Source: Phoronis australis (lineage: Eukaryota; Phoronida; Phoronidae). From it: a stretch of 64,000 nucleotides of DNA. The stretch lies in assembly GCA_002633005.1 (NCBI GenBank), contig NMRA01000021.1, positions 1,519,392 to 1,583,391 of the forward strand, read 5' to 3'. Of the stretch, positions 1 through 11,196 are shown piece by piece. Numbering within the stretch: position 1 is the stretch's first letter; every line of letters begins with the position of its first letter. The notes beneath the pieces were generated by a model, which was not told the origin of the DNA, made no database searches, and saw only the letters and a program-made list of their open reading frames with translations. Position numbers and translations under genes: made by a program.

Positions 1-88
1 TTGTCATCAGAATTACTCAGTGTTGCTGTGTGCCACGTAAGCCTACACGAGAGATACTTGAACGCATGTCCATTTCAATTCTGTGCAG

Positions 89-249
89 CTGAACTTGGTA
101 ACGGATCTGTAAAGGAGAAGAACACGGATCTCTACATGCAGCCGATAATGACAGTGCCGAACCCTCACGACCAAGAGCGCTACTCTGAGTACTCCCACAA
201 GTCCGGACATTCCCGAAGATCAGCGAATAGGGGCGACTTTTCTCTGTGA
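89..249 (+). CDS. Candidate last coding exon of an unrecognised gene
   Basis: A pyrimidine-rich stretch ending in TGTGCAG at 82-88 could be a splice acceptor. From 89 the frame stays open to TGA at 247-249 and encodes about 53 residues after a split codon. The peptide is hydrophilic, rich in Ser, His and Arg, with YMQPIM near the middle and RRSANRGDFSL at the end. It has no membrane segment and resembles a cytoplasmic tail, but I do not recognise the family. The upstream part of the gene would lie outside the window. The same frame is also open from base 1 to 88, so the exon could start earlier. Chance remains possible for an open frame this short. Confidence 0.3.
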
Positions 250-2469
250 TGTGACCAGTCGTTTAGCATCAGCACCGGATGAAGCTTGCTTAATTTGAAA
301 TATTTGTCAGACACTGGAGCGCCCTGCTTTCAAATTCAAGGTTCAAAACCAACAAACTGTATTCGAATCTCGCCTCAAAATCTATCAAACATCATCGCGA
401 ACTTTCACGCGATGTGATTGCCAACGGCGTTTGAGTAAAGTCTCGAGTACAGTTTAACAATCTCTGTTCAACGTTTTACTTCTCATTGTTTGCATTGTTT
501 CGATTTGAACTCAATGGGAACACGTGACTGATTTCGACGGTTCCGCTGGATTGGCAACCGGCGAAGGGATTCCGGCTTGCAGACCAATCGGATGTCTTAG
601 GCGCATGAACCTGCGGATGCGGCGAAGACAATCGAGTGCAGACATTATCAGAATCAGACTACTCTTTCTCCTCAAATTGGGGCCAGTGAATCGCCAATGT
701 TTAATTGAATTGCATTTAACTTAAGACAAGTTTGTACTTCAATAGCGTTTTGTTTATATGCAGTGAAATGAAACAAATATTGCCTGTTCCACTGCAACCG
801 TGAAATCAAATTGCTTTCAAGTTTTCAGATGCACAGTTATGACTAGTGCACAACATTTGGTTTTCTTGTCTTTTGAAAAATTTTGTGGAGTAATTCACAA
901 CATCTCTTCGGATTTAAAGATACTCTTTCCGTTGCATACGCCAAGTTAAACCACAGGATAAGTTTCATCAGTCGAACAACATTACTAAAATATAAACATT
1001 AAATAACGTTCAGCCTCGTTTGTGTTTGCATCATTGCACCTTTAACTGAAAAAACCGGGCGTGGCTTTCGCAGAAACCTCATCACGTATGGCGGCAGTTG
1101 AACGAGTAACCATAATATACGAGTCAACGGCCATAGGTGGTGGTGAGTCAGCAAAAAGTTAACTAAAATCTTCACTTTACGTTCAGTTGAATTTGAAGAT
1201 ATTTGGAGTTGTGTTGAATGTGCATCATTTGGACTTAAGCTTCGACTGGAGTAACTTGCGTTAAATAGAAACGGAATGAGTATCGTTAAGCAGTGCACAG
1301 TGTAACCCGAAAAACGAGAACTCGTAATTTCCGGTCATCGGTATGGAAATTCATTATAGTTTATTATTTTGGAATACACCGAAGGCGTTCTTTGAGTTTT
1401 TGTTTTATATTTGATGGAAGTGTTTGAACTATGATCACTAACGTAGCTATTTCATTAACAAAAATAGTCGGTGCTGAAAAGTTGACTGTAATGTGAAATC
1501 TATTTGCTGCATGTTACGTTCAAAATATTTCGATTTTTACGGATTGTAAAGTCTAGTGATTTGTATTCTATACGAGCGTAAAACTAAGTATGCGCGTTTT
1601 GTGTAAAACTATATATATACTGTTTTCATTGCTATTCATATAAAATATTTGAAGGAGTTTGAAACTGCTTTACGGAGGTTGACTTAACGATACACTTTAA
1701 CTCGTACCTATAAACAGTGGGTAGACACTAGTATAATGCTTTTAACCCTTAAGTGCCATATATGGATTTATACCACTACATCGCCTATCTGATCACGAAA
1801 ACCACGACATTTTATATCTCAAAGATAAATCTGAATATCTTGCTTCTGCTGATTTTTTATACTCGGGATTATTTTGTACATTGTGCGTTTTTTATAGGCT
1901 CTAAATTCTAAAGCCCTCTCTACACACTGATTTTTCGTACATGTGACCTTGTATACGACTCTCGTGTCGGATCATGTGGATATGTTTTCCGGTTTGACCA
2001 TTTGACTGAAACTCGTGTGCGAAGTCGTACACGAATATCGGAGTGTGCCAACAATTTGCTGAAAGTCGTTTTTGAAAGGTCTGAAATGTAGACAGGGATT
2101 TAGTTTGTGTACACGAACATGGGCATGCAGGTCCTAGGAAGAATAGGTTGCCACCACACCTCTTTTTATTACTGACTTCACCCATGTAGAAATGTATACA
2201 TTGGCGAAATTTAAAATTAATATGTTTAGTTACTGAAACAGAACTATTGCTTTGGATTGCAAACATCCTTGTAGGAACTCGTACAATAGATTCACCAAAC
2301 GAAGTGTAAAATATCTGCTTTTGTGTGTGTTTGTGTATGTAATTCACAAAATATTGTCAAAATTGAATTGTTTAACAATATATGATTCCAAGAAATGACT
2401 TGTTGGGTACTGGGTTTGGCTTGGGTTAGTTTACGAGTTGACTTGATGCACTTCGAGATTAAGAAGAAA
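250..2469. other. No gene seen
   Basis: No exon with convincing splice sites or protein similarity is visible on either strand. The start of the stretch may be 3' untranslated sequence of the candidate exon at the left edge. A diverged repeat lies at about 958-1235. The open frames here, including 524-724 (+), 999-1298 (-) and 1901-2347 (-), have no recognisable domains. Confidence 0.5.
958..1235 (+). repeat. Diverged interspersed repeat, copy 1
   Basis: The stretch resembles about 30735-31030. Both contain a block around TCGTTTGTGTTTG or CTGTTTGTGTTTG, then CAGAAACCTCAT or CGGAAACCTCAT, a GTGAGTCAGC segment, and an AAATTTGAARATATTTGGARTTGTGTTGAATG-type ending. The order is the same in both, and the two copies have diverged well. 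It is probably an old transposon remnant. No coding capacity or clean termini were seen. Confidence 0.5.
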
Positions 2470-3055
2470 TCTCGCTGGTTCCCTGCGTGCCGCTAGGTGG
2501 GGCGGTAGCCCGCAGGTATCACTTAATTTTCCTCGGTAAATTTTTTTACACCGGCGTTTCTGATTGGCTAGTCAAATTCTCAACAGGCAGCGCTTTACGC
2601 AAACAAACTGGTATGACTGATGGACTGAAGTGTAAATGGGGTCTGTTGTGCAGACAAATCGGGTGATTAAAATTTATGTTCAGGAAATGTGAAGCCTAGA
2701 AATTTTAATTGCGCCTTTTCGAGATGCATCTTTCTACTGTCGATGACTTTTGTTTACGATAGTGTCCTGTATTCATATAGTATGAATAACACACCGGTTA
2801 AATGGGCCAGATATGTGTTTATTGTACATGTATTTGCTTCAAGTACGCGGCTATTAAACATCACTGCAGAAACGAAATAGTTTCTGCGACGCCACTTGCA
2901 TGACAAGGCTAAAAATCGTTCCCAGCCCGCCATTTTTTCACGTTGTTGTGAAGCTAACCAAGGACTTCCGAGGTTACATCGACCAATGCTAAAGCGCGTG
3001 CCACTGCGTGATACCTGCGTGCTGGCTCTGCTAAGCACGCGGGGAACCAGCGAGA
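2470..3055. mobile_element. 586-bp non-autonomous DNA transposon (MITE-like) with about 50-bp inverted termini
   Basis: The left end begins TCTCGCTGGTTCCCTGCGTG and the right end, read on the minus strand, begins TCTCGCTGGTTCCCCGCGTG. The similarity continues inward to a shared CGCAGGTATCAC (2512-2523) and its complement GTGATACCTGCG (3008-3019). That gives imperfect terminal inverted repeats of about 50 bases. No transposase frame is present inside. A target-site duplication is not obvious. The element lies just downstream of the Pox neuro stop codon. Confidence 0.65.
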
Positions 3056-3204
3056 AGAACAAATAACCGTCATGGCAACTTAAGGCTTCGAGGATATATT
3101 TTTGTTTAAGCATGTATTTTGAAGATAGTTCCACCAGCGCAAGATACCACATTTAATAAGAAAATCAAATAAAATTAAATTATCGCATCAAAATTTACTT
3201 CGCT

Positions 3205-6200
3205 TCAAGGCAACCTTTGAGGAATCACATGACTCATGTGCGATGTCGTCTGCCATGAGAGTTTGCCACCAGTGGGCGAGGTTGCGGTGATAGTTTTAGG
3301 TATAGTCGCCAGCGCTGGATATTTAGGAAAATTCCACATGTTCTGTAGCCAAGTTGCTGGATACGACCACATTCCGTATGATCCAACACCTGATGTGGAG
3401 ATACTAAGGCATTTAGACAAGTCTCCTTCGGGTGGAGATTTCAGCTGAGAGTCGCTCTCGTTATCTCCTTGTTCTTTTGTTTCGTCTTCGGAACAGACAT
3501 CTTCTTCGACATTTTTGAAAACTTTTGAACTTGTTCCTTCAGGGCTGTCGTCGGATGTGGATGACACTTTATTGGCTAGTAAGGAAAAATACAAATTTAA
3601 TCGTAATATGTGAAGCTCGGTATGAACCCGCAAAAACGGGAAGGACATACGTACCGTTGACCATGGGTTCGATGGATCACCACCGGGGGGGGATCCGTAT
3701 CATGAAAGAAATTTTAAGGCTTGTGACAGGAATTTGGTTTTACACTCCCACTTCCCAACTGCTGAAGAAAAATATCCGCAAAGTAATTATGAGCGCAGCC
3801 ACAGTCTAGAAATAATTTATGAAAAATTCTCCCTAGCAGTTGTGAGTATATTATCAGAGACTGCACATTTGCTCAAGTGAGATTTAATTATTTTTAGAAA
3901 TAGCTGTATGGAGGGTAAGACCCAATTTCTGTCTTAAGGATTCCGGATGTGGACATTTTCAGAAATGCCAAAGCAACTGCGATGGTTACAACATGAGTTT
4001 TTGTTGACTTAAATTATTTTTATATAAAATACATTTAAATGTGAAGTCGTAAGGAATATAGTTTTAGCGTTTAGAATTCCGGGTCAGATCTGTGATTTTC
4101 TGCGTTGTGCCTGTGTGGGTTTTCTTCATGGGAACGGAAGTGAAGTAGGCTTACTGCCATGGAGCCCGGACAAGAAACGGGGTAGGAATGTCATTTTAGA
4201 TGGCTGAACAGCAATTGCAGGTAAGTGAAGTGAAAAACAGACGTTACAAACTGAACATTTGGCAACTTTTAAAGGTGTTTGTTTATTTTCATTAGCAAAA
4301 ACATAGAACTAGCCTCACTGAAACCACGTATAATTAACAGCTCTGAACATATTTGCCGCGTTTTCCACAAACAATTTAAAAGTTCAGAGACGGATATTCC
4401 ACCGTAGCAGCCATTTCGATAATACACCGCCAGAATTTCTAGACTGGCTGGCGTTAAAATTCATTTCGTAAAATTTTAACCAACATAATGCAAGTTTACT
4501 TACTGTCAGAATGTTGACGCTTTCTTCCTTTATCACTAGATAAAATGGCTTCTATAGAATGTGACGGCATCTGCTGTCCGTGTTTTGTGACTTTTTTAGT
4601 GTCTTCCAGAATTCCTTTAGTGTCCAATAGCTGAGTCGAGCAGTTGTGTTTTGAAGTCATTGGCACTGTTGGTACTTTAATGACAGGAGGCATCACACCA
4701 TTTCCGTGGAAACCAGTTCCCCATGTGGTGAATGGCGTTGCAGCGACTGTTGTCGGCAGAGCCATATCTATAACGCCACCTATTGGTACCATTGGTGACT
4801 GGGATGTGCTGACACCTGGTGGCAATCTCTCGTGTAACCATGGAAAGGCATTCCAGGGAAATAGCGTCGGCTGTTCTGGTTGATCAACGTTTTGCTTCTT
4901 GACTTGCGATAGTTGCCCCTGTTGGTGTGAAAGATATTGGTGAAAGTGGGTACACTCTGTTTGAACACATTATTGGATCGTCACTAAAATCAAAACTTTA
5001 GTATAGCCTAGTGCCCGTGAAGTGAAATCCACCGGCTGGCTACTGCACTTCAGGCACTACAACATCTTTGCTTTTGAAACAGTACAAATGCATAGACATA
5101 ATATTAAAAGCAAGATCCTTTAAGCAAACCGTATTTGGAAGTGTTTATTTCAAGACAATGGGAACTTCATTCGGAATTCTGAATATTTTATCCTAGAAGT
5201 GAAAACAAATGCTGCCACAAAACCGTTTCCGTCAAAATAGAACACTTGTGATTTAGACCATGAACCTCACTAAATTTGTCGGTCTCAACGTTCTCTCTTT
5301 GAGTGGAATGATTTCTGGACTCCGACCCGGACATAATGACACGCCGTGACAAGACAACTCAGTGTACAGACCATGGTCTCAAGCTATAACGAGATACCAG
5401 TTCTTTAGAAGATAAGATATAACCTTTACTTTGATAAAGAAACAATTTGAGACCGGCCAATTTCATAGTGGACCAAAGGATGGTGTTAGTTGTGAAGGAA
5501 AGTCTGTTTGTACTATCTTAATCTTTGACTTATATAGAAATAGTGGGTTCTTTCAATGTTACCTTTACTTTGTTTTTACCGCCACCAATTGCCCCGGGGC
5601 GAATAGAACCTGTCTCGTAAAACCTGGTGAGGATTTTGCTGACACAGCCGTGTGATACAAGAAGTTGCCGCGAGATGTCGCACGGTCGTACTCCCAGCAG
5701 CGCGAGCTCGACGATTCTTCGCCGAATGTGATCCGGTAATGGCCGACCATTCACGAATACGCCACCGAGTTGATTCACACCTGTTTGTCCTGAAATAGAA
5801 TATTCAGGATGAGTCAGTTCACCGCATTATCTGGCTTTTGTGACACTATATAAATCAGGACTATGAATAAGCACACTAAACTTCTCCACCGCCTATGCCA
5901 GTCACCAGGATGCGAGACCGTCTCGTTCACCAGATGGCTCACCAAGGACCAAGAACAGGCAAAAACAGGTCGTGGAAATCGAAGGATATTTCTAGAAAGC
6001 GACAATTTACGAGTAATGGAGGCAGAAGAAATGAAGTCCAATCATCAAAAGCAGGAATGGTCACCTGGCATTAGTACCGTTTGATTTCCCATATTAGATA
6101 TTTTAGTAACCGAGAAAATACAAAATGAAGATGTGTGTGACACGTGTTTTGATTTACGTCCATGCGCTATTTGAACTGGTTGTCTACAGGGCGATAGCAA

Positions 6201-8811
6201 AAGTTAGGCCTAATGCACAGAATTATGACAAGCTTGCACTGAACAACTTGCTCTTTCCCTCAATACCACTTTTCCAACAAAAACTACTCCAAACGCGCCA
6301 AATAGACAAGTAAGCTACTAACTGTTAACTTTCTCCACTTTCAGCTATGAAAGTGTTCAATGACACGTGACTTCTGGGCTTGGACATAACTGCCAGTGCA
6401 ACATTGCTTTTGTGAGACTCTGCACAGTCGCACACAAAGTGAACTGCCGTGACGATTGCGACCGAGTCATTTTGTAATCAGAAGCAATTATAGCGAACTG
6501 CCAGTTCTATCCAAGTCCCAAATTCTCACTAACGTACGTGTAAGCAAGGAGCAAGCCGAGAACGATTTTCATAACTATAAATGGTTTAACCAAAAAGTTG
6601 TATTATATTAATAAGAGGGTTTGTAAGAGATTTAAATAATTCAGACATGTTAAACGCGCAGTAAAGTAGGCATTCATTGGCTTTGGTTTTAATTTCAACA
6701 TATAATTGTACGGTGCTAATTTACAGTTACATAAGGGAAACAATTAACCGTGCGACTAACATTAATGAATCAAGACAGTGACGAATCTAGTTCGTCGGTT
6801 GGACACCTAGCTTTTGCATGCCCCATAAATACGAATGCGCGTACTAAAAATTTAGGAGCCGAAGCCCAGGCTTTCTCTGGAACTTGTCATCGAACTTACT
6901 GTAGTAATTATGCTTTTTGTACTTCTATGATGTCGTGCAAACTGAAAGAATATTTCTTTGATCTTTGTTATTCTTACTCAAGCTGCAAATAATTGTTCAC
7001 GTGACCTCAAGGAGTCAAGTTACAAATTTGAGATCAAACTTGGAATTGTAGATTTAATGTTGGACAGGTCAACTGCGAACTTGGCCAGTGTGCTCATTTA
7101 TGTAAATCGCAGTGAAGTCCAGCGCAAAACGTAAAGACCCTTACGAACTATTACTGGAATTGTACAGAAAATAACAAACTAAATTGAATATTTCCATACA
7201 TGCTAACTATGTGTATTTATTCAAGTTATACAACACAAGAACATGGGCGGCGCAGCACTGAAATAAGTGGGGGCCATAGCCCTCAGTCCCTATCGGGTGC
7301 GCTGCCCATGCCCTGCTGCGCCGCCCGCCATGACGAAGCGAAACGATATTTTAAACCAACGTGTGTGCATTTAGTGTAAACAGCTATGCATCAAATTGAT
7401 ACCATAACAAACTAGGTTACGTTGGGTATAAAAGAAACACTGAAATTTTACATTAAAGGGAAATTCTCGACGAAAAATGTAATTTTACAGAAATTAGCCG
7501 TTGAGCCTAATCCACGCGCTCAATAGAAGAGCATTTTAAGCTTATTTAAATTATAGACACCGGCCTTGATTTCAGTGACTGTCTGTCGGAAAACGCCGCA
7601 AGAACTGGCTATTTCTAATAAAATCTCAAAAAGACAACGGATCTTGTTGTTTTATAGCTCTGGTCAAAGGTAATAACTTCAAGACGTCAATCTCACCCAA
7701 CTACAATGCGTGTTTCGGCAATAAAACCGATATCGTCCCTTGAAAACATGACAAATAAAATTCCCTTATTCACGATTTGTCACCATTTCAATGCATAACA
7801 TGACCGACGACCCAATTATCTGACCACTGGCGTTTTCATGAATGTATAAATCATTATAGTTTCATAATGTTGCTTCCGGGATCAATGAAGGCTTGAATTA
7901 CGTAGAGACAAGAATCTCGCGAAAACACAAGAATACATAAGACTTCTCGAGATATCGTCATAATCAGTACAGAGATATTCTTACGTCTTCAAACTCCTAT
8001 CCATGGGCGGCGCACTATAGCGGGGGGGGGGGCGGGGGCTGGTCGGCTGAGAGGGTTATAGCCCCCCACTTTTTTTCAGTGCTGCGCCGCACATTGAATA
8101 TCCAGGTTTAAGACGAGATAATTACCAGGTCACAGTCTTCGTCACGAAGCCGCTAGTTATTTGAACTGCCGTACTTTCTGTCAAAGCATTTTACATTTTA
8201 CCGTTATAAAATTGGTATCACCTTGCTTCGTACTTAATTTAAAAGTAGTCCCTGGGCTGGGGAGGAACTGACAGCTGAGTTCGTTATTTTTTCGGACCAA
8301 GCTCAGGGATTATGTTTAAATTGAGCATGGAGCGGGGCAACGCCAATTTTATGAGCTTGGTTTGAAAAAGTAACGAGTTCTGTCCAAGCTGAGGACTCGG
8401 GCCTGTTTTGACTGAGGGACAATTTGTGACGAATTTCATAACGATAAGTGTTTTTCGACAGAAAAGGTAGTTGATCTTCTAACACATATAGCGTGTTCTT
8501 AGCATTTGTTTGAATTGAATTCGTTACACTTAAAAATCGCCAGGAATTGTCCCTTTCCTAAGGCGAAGTGAGACTAACTCGCCGTGGGCTTGGTTTGAAG
8601 CCAAATAACCACCCTTTTATTGTTCATGACTAGAAATCATTACTTATCTAAGTAAGGATCAAGACGAGGTCGAGTATAAATCAGTAAATATCCAAAATTC
8701 AAAAGTTTTTGATAGAAGGCGTATTTTCGTGACTTCAAATATTTTACACTTCTGTATTTGCTAATAAAAATTTCCATGAGTGAATGCCGAAATCTTACCT
8801 GTATGCGGCAT
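3205..8811 (-). CDS. Poxn: Pox neuro (Pax family) transcription factor, paired-domain RED exon not found
   Basis: Paired-domain transcription factor; in flies Pox neuro specifies sensory organ identity. Coding exons on the minus strand: 8799-8811 (start exon, from acceptor at 8840), 5569-5789, 4504-4918, 3205-3575 (TGA at 3205-3207). Exon 1 encodes MPHTG and splices in phase 1 to [20 protein letters not shown], matching the N-terminus of the Pox neuro class. The helix region with [20 protein letters not shown], then [16 protein letters not shown], also fits Poxn better than Pax1/9, 2/5/8, 3/7 or 6. The third exon carries an octapeptide/eh1-like motif, HSIEAILSS, followed by a basic run, the counterpart of the fly YSIEELL motif. 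The last exon is acidic and Ser-rich, then aromatic ([16 protein letters not shown]). Splice sites are canonical and phases agree (1, 0, 1). As listed, the exons total 340 codons including the stop, but the RED half of the paired domain is absent. No homeodomain is present, as expected for Pox neuro. Confidence 0.88.
5569..5789 (-). CDS. Poxn: Pox neuro exon encoding the N-terminal (PAI) half of the paired domain
   Basis: The acceptor is ATTCTATTTCAG with the exon starting at 5789 in phase 1. The protein runs from [10 protein letters not shown] to the linker IGGGKNK. The donor is most likely GTAAAG from 5568 (phase 0). GTAACA from 5562, two codons later, is the other candidate; both keep phase 0. 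The fragment covers the beta-hairpin and the first three-helix subdomain, including the DNA-contacting SHGCVSKIL helix. The usual second subdomain (FAWEIR, then a VPSVSSINRILR-type helix) should follow in the next exon. Confidence 0.9.
7245..7326. mobile_element. 82-bp inverted-repeat element in the Pox neuro intron
   Basis: A perfect 13-base terminal inverted repeat, GGGCGGCGCAGCA (7245-7257) and its complement TGCTGCGCCGCCC (7314-7326), brackets a short GC-rich core. A related element in opposite orientation lies at 8005-8092. Confidence 0.6.
7440..7760. repeat. Interspersed repeat family, copy 1
   Basis: The block contains GGGAAATTCTCGACGAAAAATG, ACAGAAATTAGC, CGTTGAGCC, then a TTTTATAGCTCTGGTCAAAG segment and AATGCGTGTTTCGGC. 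The same sequence of motifs recurs, diverged, at about 9570-9770, 12890-13250 and 22650-22860. It is probably an old SINE or other non-autonomous element. Confidence 0.5.
8005..8092. mobile_element. About 88-bp relative of the 7245 element, inverted orientation
   Basis: It starts GGGCGGCGCA and ends TGCTGCGCCGCACA. Its minus strand shares GCGGCGCAGCACTGAAA and a following GTGGGGG block with the 7245 element. It has an internal run of about 10 G followed by C-G-rich sequence. Both copies lie in the 3-kb intron between the Pox neuro start exon and the paired-domain exon. Confidence 0.55.
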
Positions 8812-8840
8812 CTTCCTTCACTACTCCGTCTTTATTGTAC
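8799..8840 (-). CDS. Poxn: Pox neuro start-codon exon
   Basis: A 42-base exon lies between TTTATTTCAG (acceptor, AG at 8842-8841) and GTAAGA (donor from 8798). ATG at 8811-8809 opens MPHTG in phase 1. The frame upstream of this ATG contains TAG and TGA within the exon, which fixes the start. The acceptor implies at least one upstream noncoding exon, which I could not locate. The exon is too short to be found by frame length alone and was recognised by the conserved MPHTG start and phase match. Confidence 0.8.
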
Positions 8841-10872
8841 CTGAAATAAACAGAGAATGTCTTGTGTCTTACTAAAACTTCGTACTCGTGGGAAATATAA
8901 TCTTGTCACGCTGAATATGACCGACACGGGTCCGTAAATTGCAACTAATTCTTGCTAACTCTATTCAAGTAGCAATTCGAGTTCCCTCAATACTATGCAT
9001 GACGTTCCTAAGGCCATATTCAGAAACTGTGATCGGACAGACCAGGCTGTGGGCTGTTTAAATTGTTTTGATGTCATTGTTTTCACACCTTCAAAGCCTC
9101 TCCACTTTGTGTGAACGTATCCTAACGGGGCGGTTGTTGGCGAAGGCTCTTTTAAGCGGAGCCGTGAAGCGAGAAATCAGATTGCATTCACAGAGAGAAT
9201 CGTTTAGTAACGCACTGCGGTCCAAAACACGTTTTCTATTGTGGACAACCTGTTCGCATTGTGTTAGCCTACATGCCTACAGATATATCCTCACTGAAGT
9301 TCCACCGACTGATTCAAGCCGAGTACGCATGAATTTAAAAATCGTGATTTGCCATGTAGCACGTTCTTTCGTCGGAAACGGTGCACTGCCTTTGTAAATT
9401 AAAAACGACTTGCCATGACTGCTTGCCAGTAGGCGAACAAAATCTGTTTCTGTGATCAGCCTCAGACCGCGTAATCTAGCCGGTTATTCTCACGTCGCAG
9501 CCACACGCTTTGCTGCGGGCTAAGCTAAATCTATCTCAGTACATCACTGAGTATTTTTAGTGTAATTATTTGACTGGGAGAGACACAGAACGTATGGAAA
9601 AAATGACAATTGCGGGTCTGTAATGAATTCACAAAAACACAACGGATTTTAGTGTCTTATAACTCCTGCCAAAGTTAAATATAACTTCGGAAAAGTTTAT
9701 CTCGTTCAACAGTAACGGTACCCATAACATACGTTTTTAGGTAAAAGGATAACATCCCGGCGAAGTGCCCCTTCAGCGTTATTTCGCCTTGTATTAACCT
9801 GTGCAAAAATATACTAGCCAGTTATCGCTCATGAAGCATCTGGTTTTCGCTTAACGTTTTCATTATTTCTGACACCAATGTTTTCTTGTTATGCCTCTGA
9901 ATGATTGGGTTTATTGTTGAAACATTTGATAACTAATTTACAATTACAAACACAAATACCGAAACCAAAAACATAAAACCAACTTTAATTGGAATTGATT
10001 TCAAATTTTCAGCGACAAGACACGGTATTCTTTACATGGGCTTAGTGTCACCTGGTTTTATAAGATCAATTTTCCAAAATGATTACGCATTGTATTTCGT
10101 ATTTGTTTTAAATCACAATTAATGCCTGTATGATACCATCATTTCGGGCAGCCTACACAACACCCGGAAAACAACCCCCAGCTTTTCTCAAACTAAATCC
10201 ATCACTGTTTCCACGTCTGTCCTATTTGTCGTGATGTAAACATCCCAGCGGTACACGAATTTCGTAAACAACTAGCTTTGAATGTTTACTTCTGCACTCA
10301 TCCGAAAGACAGCCTGCGATTCCCGCCAATTTCCGTTACGTGTACGCCTCTAATTTGCAACAGTGACGACTGAGGTGTCAAAAGGCACACGAACCCTTGA
10401 AATTCGACACACTGGAGCTTTGCTTGTACTATGATTTGCCAGGCAAAACGCGAGTCCTCTTTTACGTGGCTATAAGACCGTGATCAATCATACGACTATT
10501 GCAATGCCGACTTTGAGTAGAATGCCGAAATGCGCACCCACATGTATTTTACAATCTGTACTGAAGTCACCTTGTTTTAATATCACCGACGACTTCTCAC
10601 TTAACTGAATGCGTGAGTCGTTCAACGACGCAATGAGTAAATTTTTTAAGGTATGCTTGTGCAAAAACGCATTTTATCAGGTGGGATCAAAATTCAATCA
10701 AAGCCGCAAACAGCGTTTGATTGTTCAGCTCATCTAACAGTAATTCAGTCGACCATGAGGTAAGATGTCATTTAGGCAGTCGGCCTATACCTTGGCCTCT
10801 GGGGAGATATTCGCTAAGATCATTGGCCAGCGGAGTTACGTTATGGCTCAACTAATCATGTGACCACTATTA
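8841..10872. other. No gene seen; Pox neuro upstream region
   Basis: This is the 5' side of the Pox neuro start-codon exon and may hold its noncoding first exon and promoter. I found no exon that I could support. The frame at 9068-9397 (+) has no recognisable domain. A degenerate repeat lies at 9570-9770. Confidence 0.4.
9570..9770. repeat. Interspersed repeat family, copy 2
   Basis: It keeps the ACAACGGATTTTAGTGTCTTATAACTC region, then an AACTTCGG stretch and CATACGTTTTTAGG, which align with the second half of the 7440-7760 copy. It is strongly diverged and lacks the first block. Confidence 0.35.
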
Positions 10873-11160
10873 NNNNNNNNNNNNNNNNNNNNNNNNNNNN
10901 NNNNNNNNNNNNNNNNNNNNNNNNNNNNNNNNNNNNNNNNNNNNNNNNNNNNNNNNNNNNNNNNNNNNNNNNNNNNNNNNNNNNNNNNNNNNNNNNNNNN
11001 NNNNNNNNNNNNNNNNNNNNNNNNNNNNNNNNNNNNNNNNNNNNNNNNNNNNNNNNNNNNNNNNNNNNNNNNNNNNNNNNNNNNNNNNNNNNNNNNNNNN
11101 NNNNNNNNNNNNNNNNNNNNNNNNNNNNNNNNNNNNNNNNNNNNNNNNNNNNNNNNNNNN
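10873..11160. other. Scaffold gap (288 N)
   Basis: This is a run of unknown bases. It is followed directly by an (AT)n tract at 11161-11194, so the assembly probably broke in a longer AT microsatellite. Open frames that cross it are artefacts of the N run. Confidence 0.98.

Positions 11161-11194
<34 letters not shown>
11161..11194. repeat. (AT)n microsatellite at the gap edge
   Basis: Seventeen AT units follow the N run directly. The true length is unknown because the left edge is in the gap. Confidence 0.95.

Positions 11195-11196
<2 letters not shown>

Noticed and set aside
3236-4883. Plus-strand frames 3236-3448, 3525-3809 and 4644-4883
   Set aside because: They lie opposite or next to Pox neuro exons on the minus strand and have no domain of their own.
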